Assembly (NCBI GenBank): GCA_027422505.1 | Contig: JAPQWV010001574.1 | Location: 17,436-81,435, forward strand | DNA length: 64,000 bases | Origin: Craterostigma plantagineum | Taxonomy: Eukaryota; Streptophyta; Magnoliopsida; Lamiales; Linderniaceae | Direction of reading: 5' to 3' | Shown here: piece by piece, positions 36,931 through 46,889 of the stretch | How the letters are laid out: each line of letters begins with the position of its first letter | How positions within the stretch are numbered: position 1 is the stretch's first letter | Notes under the pieces: model-generated | The model's database searches: none | What the model was told of the DNA's origin: nothing | What the model saw: the letters and a program-made list of their open reading frames with translations, nothing else | Made by a program: the position numbers and the translations under genes

Positions 36931-37460
36931 AAGCGCGTCGATAATGTCCGAACACTGCGATAAATTCTCAAAAGGCTCCCACGTGTTAGCAGCCTCGGGC
37001 CATCCGCGCGTTTCCATAAGAACACACGGATACAATTAATACTGAACCACGATTTATAAATACTGAAGAGAAGAACATAAAAAGTAGATTACATAATTGG
37101 GATCAAACTAACTCACCATTTGATCAAATACTGCACTTGGCCCTTCAAATTCACCACATTACTGAACAATCCATTAGAAAAATATAATGCACGTATATAT
37201 AAGAAACCTCAATTTCACAAAATCGTTGTCACACAGTACAAATTAAACTATATCGATTTCCAACAACAGGAAACCTTTCGAATCCACTTCCTTCGAACCG
37301 CCTCAATTTCATAAAATCCTTCATCGAGCTTTGGTCTCTCGCCTTCTTCACCGTTGAATTCGCCTTCCAACTGCTCCCCATCTTTTTCACCAAGCGATTC
37401 ATCGTGTGGGCTTCCTTTTTCGTCTCCTAAAGTCTCTTGTGGCAAGGGTTCATTGTTCAT
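36931..37460 (-). pseudogene. LHP1: LHP1 (LIKE HETEROCHROMATIN PROTEIN 1) 5' gene fragment, copy 1
   Basis: Exon 1 (37275-37460) starts MNNEPLPQE, has an acidic stretch GEQLEGEFNGEEGERPKL and enters the chromodomain with DEGFYEIEAVRRKWIRK. Exon 2 (37117-37142) gives GQVQYLIKW. Exon 3 (about 36931-37009) gives [25 protein letters not shown]. Together they form the complete chromodomain that binds H3K27me3 in plant LHP1/TFL2. The acceptor of exon 3 is mutated (AAC instead of CAG) and the fragment ends inside or just after exon 3. The hinge and chromoshadow domain are absent. The symbol reflects the source gene, not a functional copy. Confidence 0.82.
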
Positions 37461-37646
37461 AGCGAAGGGAACCAAAAGAAAAACAAAAACAATGGTACAC
37501 AAACGCGATCGAATGCATCTTATGATTCTATCGCTAGATAAGCAAGAAACCGTCTAGGCAGGGGGTGGGTTTTTGTTTCAGTAAAAAAAAAAAAAAAAAC
37601 TATTTCGTGCAGTCTGATCGTGGGTTATTTTTTGGTTTATTAATTT

Positions 37647-39005
37647 TGTTATTTAATCTTATATATAAATAGAAATGTGGTCTTCCTAAAAATGTGACAC
37701 GTGTCCCAACTCATCTTTAGTGAAAAAAATTAGAAACAATTATAAACACACACGTTCATCTCATCCGTTTACTTAAAAAGATGCAATTAATAACTGTTTT
37801 AGTGTAACCCACGCATTCATGATTTCATCCGTCACCGTATTTTTTTATTCCCATCACGAGCCCACAACTGTCAGAAGTTCATTTCGCTCCTTGTATCAAT
37901 GAATGAGATCAGAACGGCAAATCTTCCGGTGAGGCTTTTTATGATGATTATTGTAGCGCACCGGATCTTTATCTTTCATTTGATTGTCATTTGAAAATGA
38001 TGGGTTTAGGATTTTATTATTTATGATGGCTCCAGTAATTCACTACACTCGGTCTTATTGATTATGATTATATGCTACATATAGAGGTCAACAAGTGGAG
38101 AAAAAGTTGAAACAATCTATTTTTTTTGCTGCTTTATGTATTTCTAAGTTGGTTTTCCGAATTTGCTTAGTCTCATTCGTAGACGCATGGAATTTTGTTA
38201 GGTTATTTGTTTTCTCAATTTGCAAATTACTTGTGTGACCTTCATGCCTGTCATGTTCGTTTCAATTTTATAAGTGTATGGCATTATAATATCCACTTGA
38301 GAACCGATTATTGTCTTTTGTTCCAGACTTGCCGATTTTTTCCTCAGTTATATTTTATGGCAAGCATTCTCCTTTCAGCTATATGGTTGTCCAATTTCTA
38401 CTCTCATTTTTCCAAACTTTGTGCACGAATCGAAGTGGCGTTGCACATATCAAATTGAAAATTATGGTTCGAATCATAGTTATATATGTTAATGAAATTC
38501 AAGATGAATAATATGTTAATAATATACGACTTTGTAGAAAATAGTTTAGACCCGTGCATTGCACGGGCAAAAAACTAGTTTAGAAAATAAGGGAGAGTGG
38601 ACATGTGGCAGCTAGCAATATCAGATTACGGATTGAAACGTGGCAATTTGATTGGTGAATTGTGGCTGACAGACCAAATTAAATTAGATGGATGGTTTTT
38701 ACCGCCCGAGCGTTTATATAATAGAATAGATAAAATAGATAGAATAGATATTAGTCGACTAGACATTTCTCTCCCAACTATTTACATTTCACTGGTAGAG
38801 ATTACGCGAAAAGACTATGTAGTATACATATTGTATTTTGATTTATTAGCTATCTTTGTAATGAGGCGTGTAATTGTTTATTCGATAGTTACTAAAATGA
38901 TAGTTATACCAAGTCTTCTTTGGTATAATAGCTTTGTAACTATCGAATTATATAAAGAAAGGTTTAGAATTTGATCCGAAAAGCTTGAGAATTAAAATCT
39001 AGAGA
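37647..39005 (+). repeat. Copia D LTR fragment with Helitron inside, copy 1
   Basis: The LTR starts TGTTATTTAA at 37647, is interrupted by the Helitron, and resumes TTTAGAAAATAAGGG at 38579. Compared with unit 3 it lacks the last ~140 bp because the tandem junction cuts it at GAGAGAGAA. An inverted pair GATAGTTACTAAAATG...TTTGTAACTATC lies near 38882-38945. Confidence 0.7.
37657..38578 (+). mobile_element. Small non-autonomous Helitron, copy 1 (922 bp)
   Basis: Begins TCTTATATATAAATAG after host A, and ends in the hairpin CCCGTGCATTGCACGGG and CTAG before host T. It shares its 3' end with the large Helitron at 24233, which could have mobilised it. The interior has no recognisable coding frame. 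Confidence 0.82.
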
Positions 39006-39257
39006 GAGAAATTCATATACCGAAAAGAAATCAAAATTCATAAATGCGCAACGGTCAAAATAACAATTATGCCTATCAGAAAATCAACCTTCCTTCAAAC
39101 GCGTCGATAAAATCCTAACACACGGATACAATTAATACTGAACCACGATTTATAAATACTGAGAGAATAACATAAAAAGTAGATTACATAATTGGGATCA
39201 AACTTACTCACCATTTGATCAAATACTGCACTTGGCCCTTCAAATTCACCACATTAC

Positions 39258-39387
39258 TTTCAGAAATCGAGGTCTCCATCCTAAAACCAATTGGCAATAG
39301 GTGAAGTTGCCTCTTAGTATATATGGTGAGCCGAGTGAGATGAATTAATCGATGTGGGACTGGACATCCACATTTCAAATCTCAACA
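39258..39387 (-). repeat. 3' LTR of Copia C (130 bp)
   Basis: On the minus strand it starts TGTTGAGATTTG and ends ...CGATTTCTGAAA, so the 3' terminus is AA, not the usual CA. It is unusually short for a Copia LTR. Confidence 0.85.
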
Positions 39388-39679
39388 CGCCCCCTCACGT
39401 GTGGCATGACAGAAAGCCTAACACGTGGACATATCGGGTGGCGGTGAGCAAATGATCAACCCGGTCTCCAGCGGAATATCGCTCTGATACCATAACAAAA
39501 TAAAACGAGATTGAACACAGATATTTACGTGGTTCAGATTCTTGATGAATCTTACATCCACGGAGAACCAAAGATCTTTTATTAGGAGCTATGAATTTTA
39601 CAGAGAGATCAAAAATTGAAGAACAGCGATTACAGAGAAACCCGCGAACTTTTAAAGGTGAAACTGAGCAGTTACACGA

Positions 39680-39974
39680 GTCACGGCCTAATGTACACCG
39701 TGTCACGGCCGTGACTCAAACGAGGTGCAAACTCATTAGCCTCTGCTCGATGTCACGGCTTCCTTCTTCACTGGTCACGGCCGTGACTCAAACACTCATT
39801 AGCCTCTGCTCGACGTCACGGCTTCCTTCTTTACTGGTCACGGCCGTGACGTCGGGCAGTAGTATCTTGCGTCGAGTCACGGCCTCGTTCTTCATCAGTC
39901 ACGGCCGTGACTCGAAGTTCGTTTCCTTTCTGTCGCGTGTCACGGCCGCGTGCTAGCTTCTTCACGGCCGTGAC
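39680..39974. repeat. Array of the palindrome GTCACGGCCGTGAC
   Basis: Exact 14-bp copies start at 39702, 39774, 39837 and 39898, with a 12-bp core copy at 39962. Half-words GTCACGGC lie between them (39680, 39752, 39815, 39876 and 39939). The spacing is about 61-72 bp, part of a 63-bp tandem repeat that also contains CTCATTAGCCTCTGCTCGA. It lies at the 3' end of Copia C, overlapping the last codons of the pol frame and its 3' UTR. Confidence 0.92.
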
Positions 39975-42799
39975 CTTTGCCTGAGACACCTCTAGCTGCC
40001 CTTGTTGATCTTCACGCTTTGATACGCCCCCACAAGATGCATGGAATAGATTGATTGCAGACATCTTGACTAGAACTTGCTGCAAAGAATGTCCTGTGAG
40101 CGGCTTGGTAAACATATCCGCAAGTTGATGTTCCGTTCTAACCGGAAGTATCTTGATAGTTCCCACTGCCATGTGATGTCGAACAAAGTGGCAATCTATT
40201 TTAATGTGTTTAGACCTCTCATGGAACTTAGGATTAGAAGCTAGTTTAAGCGCGGACTGATTGTCACAATAAAGCACTGGCGTTTGAGGCAGCTTTACAT
40301 CCAATTCATTCAAAAGATGCTTAATCCAAAGTATTTCAGCCACGAGTGACCCGAGTGCCCTATACTCTGCTTCCGTGGAAGATCGGGACACTGTGGCTTG
40401 TTTCTTCGCCTTCCATGTAATCAGGGAATCACCTAAGAAGGTGCAATAGCCACTAACTGATTTTCTAGTGTCCGTACATGCCCCCCAATCTGCATCTGAA
40501 AAACCAGTCAAATGAAAGTTCTGAGATGAGCTGAGAAGTATACCCTGTCCTGGGGAAGCTTTAAGATATCGAAGTAGGTGGTGTGCTGCCATCATATGCC
40601 CCGTTCGAGGTGCGGAGATGTATTGACTGAGCTTATGTACGGAGAATGCTATGTCTGGTCTGGTGAAGGTGAGGTATAACAGCCTACCAATTAACCTTCT
40701 GTAATGAAAAGGGTCAGCTAAGAGGTCCCCATCTCCCTCTGTTAATCTGGTACTGGGATTCATTGGAGTAGAAAGAGGCTTAGAGCCTAGATATCCAGTG
40801 TCATTCAGCAGCTGTAACACATATTGTCTCTGCGAGATATAGATGCCAGCCTCACTTCGAGCAACTTCTATCCCAAGGAAAAACTTAAGGTCACCTAGAT
40901 CTTTGATTCTGAACTGATCTTGTAGAAAGCTTTTAACCTCAGCTATCTGCCTCATGGATGGCCCGGCAAGAATTATATCATCTACATATACTAGCAGGAT
41001 GACCAGATCATTTCCCCTGCCCTTCAAAAACAGTGTATGATCCGCTTGGGTCTGATCGAATCCGAATGCTTTGACTGCATCTGTGAACTTCCTATTCCAT
41101 TGGCGAGATGCTTGTTTTAAGCCATATATTGACCTGTGTAATCTGCAGACCATCTGTGGTGCTCATTTTCTGTTGTAGTGTTGATAGAATCCTTGAGGCA
41201 AGCTCATATAAACCTCTTCTGCTAGGTCACCATTCAAGAACGCATTGTTTACATCTAGTTGTGTTAAGTTCCATTTGAGTTTAGCTGCGAGTGAAAGGAT
41301 GATCTTGATTGTATTGGGTTTGGCCACGGGTGCAAAAGTGTCTATATAATCAACTCCTTCCCTCTGGTCATACCCTTTTGCAACCAATCGAGCCTTATGC
41401 TTTTCTATTTCGCCTTTTGAGTTGTGCTTAATTTTATATACCCAGCGATTGCCAATAGCCTTCTTACCTTCTGGTAATGGCACAATGCTCCAGGTCCCAT
41501 TGTCTTCCAAGGCCTTAAGCTCCTCAGTCATTGCCTCCGACCAGATTTTGGATGACATGGGTTGGGCAAAGCTCCGAGGCTCTTGCGTCATAGCAATATT
41601 GCAGATAAAATCCTGATGCTGCCTGGAAAACTGATGATAGGAGAGTGTCTGTGAAATAGGGTACAACTCCTTCCTATCTGACACCTTATTGCAATGATAA
41701 TCCTCCAAGTAAGCTGGTCTTCTTGACTGCCGCCCCGTCCTTCTTACAGATTCTGGTAATAGCTGCTGATTTTCTGGTTGGATTTCTGCAGGTTGGGCAG
41801 TTTGAGTAGGAGGGTCTGCTAACTCTGCTGTCCCAATCCCATCCAAGTCTGCTGCTCCACCATCAGTTTCCTGCTGGTTGGAAACCTCTTCCTCTGGTGC
41901 ATTGGATGGAGAGGCACAAGGCACAAAAGGCATGGGTAACACATTATCAGGAAAGGGATCCTCTGAGGCAAGTGAATTCTGCTGCCTAAAGGGAAATTCA
42001 TCTTCTTTAAAAACGACATCTCTCGAGACAGTAACCTCTCTGGTTTTGAGATCCAAGACCTTGTAACCCTTCATTCCGCTTGGGTAGCCTATGAAGACAC
42101 ATGCTGAGGCTCTTGAATCAAACTTCTTCCGACCTGCCGTTAGTGTGGAACAAAAACAAAGGGATCCAAACACACGCAAGAAATGATAATCTACAGCTTT
42201 CTGGAAAAGAAGTTCATATGGACTCTTATTGCCTAGCTTGATGGAGGGTGTCCTATTTATCAAGTAAGTCGCTGTAAGGACACACTCGGACCAATATTCT
42301 ATTGGCAGACATGATTGGAATTTCAGTGAGCGAGCTACATTAAGTAGATGTTGATGCTTGCGCTCAACCACTGAATTTTGTTGTGGTCTTTGTACACACG
42401 ACAAATGATGCATTACCCCTTTTTCTCTAAAGAAATCAATCAAATTAAACTCTTTTCCATGATCTGATCTAACTGTTTTGATTCTACTCTTGAACTGAGT
42501 TTCTACATAAGCAAAGAAAAAGGTGATCACTGCCTTGACATCCGACTTGAACTTTATCAAAATGTCCAAGTAAATCTTGTGTGGTCATCAACTATTGTAA
42601 CAAAATATCGATGTCCTAGGTAAGAAGGAACATTTAAAGGTCCCCAGATATCACAGTGTATAAGGTCGAAAGCAGAACATGCAAGTTTATCACCAATCGG
42701 AAAAGCATTTTTTCTCTGTTTTGAAAGTGGGCAGATCTTACAGTAAGAACTTTTAGAGTTTACATCATGCTTCAAAGTTGCCTTAAGCAAGTCTAACAC
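39831..42799 (-). pseudogene. Copia C pol: pre-integrase, integrase, RT, RNase H
   Basis: Minus-strand reading: pre-integrase and zinc region (CKICPLSKQRKNAFP) and integrase VDDHTRFTWTF at 42799-42557. The integrase core with RSDHGKEF and RPQQNSVVERKHQHLLN and the RT start (RWVYKIKHNSKGEIEKHKAR, LDVNNAFLNGDL) are at 42569-41163. The RT with SIYGLKQASRQWN, LLVYVDDIILAG and FFLGIEVARSEAGIY, and RNase H with SRSSTEAEYRAL, YCDNQSALKLASNP and HFVRHHMAVG, are at 41153-39831. A T-run deletion near 42568 shifts the frame. A single TGA at 41163-41165 separates the two long frames, which are otherwise in phase. The C-terminal ~50 residues run into the palindrome array. Confidence 0.92.
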
Positions 42800-42852
42800 C
42801 TTATTTGAAGGGTGTCCTAACCTATCATGCCACAGATCTAAGGTGAATTTAT

Positions 42853-44139
42853 TTAAGAAACAGAATTGTTAGCAACAGAGGTAGTGTTCAAGCAGACTGG
42901 ATTAGCTTCGAGCACATAAAGCCCTGCAAACTGTTTACCCTTGCCAATCAAGCCCTGAGAATGGTCCTGTATCATGAACCTGTTAGCCTCAAAGATGAAC
43001 TTGCACGCAAGGTTATTAATTAAACAGCTCACTGATATCAAATTAAAGTGGAACTGTGGAACAAAAAGAACATCTACCAAAGTGATGTGTTCATTTATAA
43101 TGACTGAACCTGCCATGTTGACCTTAATGATTGAACTATCCGGCAAGACAACATTCGATTCCTTGATTTCATGCAACTTAAACATTAGATTTCTGTTGCC
43201 ACAGACATGTCTTGTGGCCCCAGTATCTACAAGCCAGATTTCATTATTAGCAAACTTGGGCAGATTACAAGACAAGAGGATACCTCCAGGTTTCTCCTTC
43301 TGTTGATGAGGATGCGCTTCATCCTGGGACAGATTGCAGGGTACCTGGTTGATCAAGGCTTTCAAACCCTGGAGTTGCTGGGTAGTCATTTGAAAATGAA
43401 CCATTCCATCTCCCTGCTCCAGTGAAAACTGTGAGGCTGGACCACTCTGATTTGCCTCCTTGTTGGCTGGATCCATCATGACTTGATTTATTCTTACTCC
43501 CTTACTCCTTTGATTCTGTCTAAAACCCGGGGGAACCATGCACTTGATAACAAGTGTCAATGGTGTGACCTCTTTTATTGCAATGGGTGCATATTGGTTT
43601 CCCTTGATCTCTTTTCTGTCCAAAGAAATTCTTCTTGGTGAATTCTGATTCCTTTCTTGCGGCCATCATAGCCATGCTACTCATCTGATCCTCTCCTCCC
43701 TTAGACTGATTTCCTCCAACCATTCTCTGTTTCTCTTCTTGCACCAACAATGACAAGACTTTATTGATAGGAGGTGTGGGTTCAATGAGCAGAATCTGCC
43801 CTCTTATCTGAGAGTATGAATCATTTAGACCCATCAAGAAGTTAGGACATATTCTTCGTCTAAGTAGGCCTGCATTGGTTTGATTCCTCCGCAAATACAT
43901 TGACAGGCCGGGCGATAGCTGATCAACTCATCCCACAAGGTCTTAAGCCTAGTGAAGTACACTGCTATGCTGCTATTACCTTGCGCCAGATTGATCAATT
44001 CCCGCTTCAGTTGGAAAATCCTCGGCTTACTGGTCTGACCAAAGCGTTCTTGAAGGTCTACCCATACCTCCCTGGCCGAAGAACTATCTTGCATGTTCTG
44101 ATACCATTTCAGAAATCGAGGTCTCCATCCTAAAACCAA
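42853..44139 (-). pseudogene. Copia C gag and protease
   Basis: Gag (44139-43834) reads SSSAREVWVDLQERFGQ, QLKRELINLAQGNSSI and TLWDELISYRP. The next frame (43900-43520) has a CCHC zinc knuckle CTHCNKRGHTIDTCY. The frame 43623-42853 carries the aspartic protease core WLVDTGATRHVCGN. One-base shifts join these frames, and another near 42855 precedes the pre-integrase. The first in-element ATG of gag lies about 10 bases after the LTR, and the usual N-terminal 80-100 residues of Copia Gag are absent. Confidence 0.88.
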
Positions 44140-44236
44140 TTGGCAATAGGTGAAGTTGCCTCTTAGTATATATGGTGAGCCGAGTGAGATGAATTAATCG
44201 ATGTGGGACTGGACATCCACATTTCAAATCTCAACA
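44107..44236 (-). repeat. 5' LTR of Copia C (130 bp)
   Basis: Identical by eye to 39258-39387. The gag reading frame is open back into this LTR, to an ATG at 44139. Confidence 0.85.
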
Positions 44237-44724
44237 ATTACTGAACAATCCATTAGAAAAATATAATGCACGTATATATAAGAAACCTCAATTTCACAAA
44301 ATCGTTGTCACACAGTACAAATTAAACTATATCGATTTCCAACAACAGGAAACCTTTCGAATCCACTTCCTTCGAACCGCCTCAATTTCATAAAATCCTT
44401 CATCGAGCTTTGGTCTCTCGCCTTCTTCACCGTTGAATTCGCCTTCCAACTGCTCCCCATCTTTTTCACCAAGCGATTCATCGTGTGGGCTTCCTTTTTC
44501 GTCTCCGAAAGTCTCTTGTGGCAAGGGTTCATTGTTCATAGTGAAGGGGAACCAAAAGAAAAACAAAAACAATGGTACACAAACGCGATCGAATGCATCT
44601 TATGATTCTATCGCTAGATAAGCAAGAAACCATCTAGGCAGGGGGTGGGTTTTTGTTTCAGTAAAAAAAAAAAAAAACTATTTCGTGCAGTCTGGTCGTG
44701 GGTTATTTTTTGGTTTATTAATTT

Positions 44725-46087
44725 TGTTATTTAATCTTATATATAAATAGAAATGTGGTCTTCCTATAAATGTGACACGTGTCCCAACTCATCTTTAGTG
44801 AAAAAAATTAGAAACAATTATAAACACCCACGTTCATCTCATCCCTTTACTTAAAAAGATGCAATTAATAACTGTTTTAGTGTAACCCACGCATTCATGA
44901 TTTCATCCGTCACCGTATTTTTTTATTCCCATCACGAGCCCACAACTGTCAGAAGTTCATTTCGCTCCATGTATCAATGAATGAGATCAGAACGGCAAAT
45001 CTTCCGGTGAGGCTTTTTATGATGATTATTGTAGCTCACCGGATCTTTATCTTTCATTTGATTGTCATTTGAAAATGATGGTTTTAGGATTTTATTATTT
45101 ATGATGGCTCCAGTAATTCACTACACTCGGTCTTATTGATTATGATTATATGCTACATATAGAGGTCAACAAGTGGAGAAAAAGTTGAAACAATCTATTT
45201 TTTTTGCTGCTTTATGTATTTCTAAGTTGGTTTTCCGAATTTGCTTAGTCTCATTCGTAGACGCATGAAATTTTGTTAGGTTATTTGTTTTCTCAATTTG
45301 CAAATTACTTGTGTGACCTTCATGCCTGTCATGTTCGTTTCAATTTTATAAGTGTATGGCATTATAATATCCACTTGGGAACCGATTATTGTCTTTTGTT
45401 CCAGACTTGCTAATTTTTTTCCTCAGTTATATTTTATGGCAAGCATTCTCCTTTCAGCTATATGGTTTGTCCAATTTCTACTCTCATTTTTCCAAACTTT
45501 GTGCATGAATCGAAGTGGCGTTGCACATATCAAATTGAAAATTATGGTTCGAATCATAGTTATATACAAATGTTAATGAAATTCAAGATGAATTATATGT
45601 TAATAATATACGACTTTGTAGAAAATAGTTTAGACCCGTGCATTGCACGGACAAAAAAACTAGTTTAGAAAATAAGGGAGAGTGGACATGTGGCAGCTAG
45701 CAATATCAGATTACGGATTGAAACGTGGCAATTTGATTGGTGAATTGTGGCTGACAGACCAAATTAAATTAGATGGATGGTTTTTACCGGCCCGAGCGTT
45801 TATATAATAGAATAGATAAAATAGATAGAACAGATATTAGTCGACTAGACATTTCTCTCCCAACTATTTACATTTCACTGGTAGAGATTACGCGAAAAGA
45901 CTCTGTAGTATACATATTGTATTTTGATTTATAGCTATCATTGTAATGAGGCGTGTAATTGTTTATTCGATAGTTACTAAAATGATAGTTATACCAAGTC
46001 TTCTTTGGTATAATAGCTTTGTAACTATCGAATTATATAAAGAAAGGTTTAGAATTTGATCCGAAAAGCTTGAGAATTAAAATCTAG
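44725..46087 (+). repeat. Copia D LTR fragment with Helitron inside, copy 2
   Basis: The LTR start TGTTATTTAA precedes the Helitron and about 425 bp of LTR follows it (45664-46087). It ends at the GAGAGAGAA junction with unit 3. Confidence 0.68.
44735..45663 (+). mobile_element. Small non-autonomous Helitron, copy 2
   Basis: Same element at the same LTR position as copies 1 and 3. The terminal hairpin reads CCCGTGCATTGCACGGA before AAAAAAACTAG, one mismatch in the stem. Confidence 0.82.
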
Positions 46088-46176
46088 AGAGAGAAATTCA
46101 TATACCGAAAAAGAAATCAAAATTCATAAATGCGCAACGGTCAAAATAACAATTATGCCTATCAGAAAATCAACAA

Positions 46177-46704
46177 GCGCGTCGATAATATCCGAACACT
46201 ACGATAAATTCTCAAAAGGCTCCCACGTGTTAGCAGCCTCGGGCCATCCGCGCGTTTCCATAAGAACACACGGATACAATTAATACTGAACCACGATTTA
46301 TAAATACTGAAGAGAAGAACATAAAAAGTAGATTACATAATTGGGATCAAACTAACTCACCATTTGATCAAATACTGCACTTGGCCCTTCAAATTCACCA
46401 CATTACTGAACAATCCATTAGAAAAATATAATGCACGTGTATATAAGAAACCTCAATTTCACAAAATCGTTGTCACACAGTACAAATTAAACTATATCGA
46501 TTTCCAACAACAGGAAACCTTTCGAATCCACTTCCTTCGAACCGCCTCAATTTCATAAAATCCTTCATCGAGCTTTGGTCTCTCGCCTTCTTCACCGTTG
46601 AATTCGCCTTCCAACTGCTCCCCATCTTTTTCACCAAGCGATTCATCGTGTGGGCTTCCTTTTTCGTCTCCTAAAGTCTCTTGTGGCAAGGGTTCATCGT
46701 TCAT
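46177..46704 (-). pseudogene. LHP1: LHP1 5' gene fragment, copy 3
   Basis: Exon 1 (46519-46704) starts with a one-residue change (MNDEPLPQE), exon 2 is at 46361-46386, and exon 3 at about 46177-46253. Same acceptor defect and 3' truncation as copy 1. Exon 1 faces the LTR at 46890 head to head, about 190 bp away. Confidence 0.82.
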
Positions 46705-46889
46705 AGCGAAGGGGAACCAAAAGAAAAACAAAAACAAAGGTACACAAACGCGATCGAATGCATCTTATGATTCTATCGCTAGATAAGCAAGAAACCGTCT
46801 AGGCAGGGGGTGGGTTTTTGTTTCAGTAAAAAAAAAAAAAAACTATTTCGTGCAGTCTGATCGTGGGTTATTTTTTGGTTTATTAATTT

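Larger units (their letters stand above)
36858..39013. repeat. Tandem unit 1 (LHP1 fragment + LTR + Helitron)
   Basis: The first of three tandem units that begin ATATACCGAAAAAGAAATC and end in ...AATCTAGAGAGAGAAATTC. It holds chromodomain exons on the minus strand, the start of a Copia LTR at 37647, a small Helitron in that LTR, and about 430 bp of LTR after it. It is nearly identical to units 2 and 3 except for small indels. Confidence 0.88.
39258..44236 (-). mobile_element. Copia LTR retrotransposon C, nearly intact
   Basis: The two 130-bp LTRs (39258-39387 and 44107-44236) appear identical. The TSD is ATTAC on both sides, confirmed by the empty site in units 1 and 3. The minus-strand primer site TGGTATCAGA abuts the 5' LTR directly, and a CCACACGTGAGGGGGCG-type tract precedes the 3' LTR. 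gag and pol are readable from right to left with only a few single-base lesions. Identical LTRs and its presence in only one unit make it the youngest insertion of this cluster. Confidence 0.93.
39090..44539 (-). pseudogene. LHP1: LHP1 5' gene fragment, copy 2, with Copia C in intron 1
   Basis: Exon 1 is at 44354-44539 with the same MNNEPLPQE start and the DEGFYEIEAVRRKWIRK end. Exon 2 (39212-39237, GQVQYLIKW) lies on the other side of the Copia element. Exon 3 survives only as a stub near 39090-39110 with GCGTTTGAAGG. This stub keeps bases that units 1 and 3 have lost, so the units were not simply copied from one another in their present form. Confidence 0.8.
39014..46095. repeat. Tandem unit 2, interrupted by Copia C
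   Basis: Second copy of the unit. Its left part is 39014-39257 and its right part is 44237-46095; the Copia element and its 5-bp TSD lie between. Without the insertion it is about 2.1 kb. Most of LHP1 exon 3 is missing (about 80 bp), and the Helitron hairpin has a G-to-A change. Confidence 0.88.

Noticed and set aside
37248..37502. LHP1 exon 1 as cargo captured by the small Helitron
   Set aside because: The Helitron ends (37657 and 38578) exclude the LHP1 exons. The tandem unit, not the Helitron, carries them.
39591..39956. 121-codon plus-strand frame across the GTCACGGCCGTGAC array
   Set aside because: It is antisense to the Copia C 3' end and translates the 63-bp repeats.
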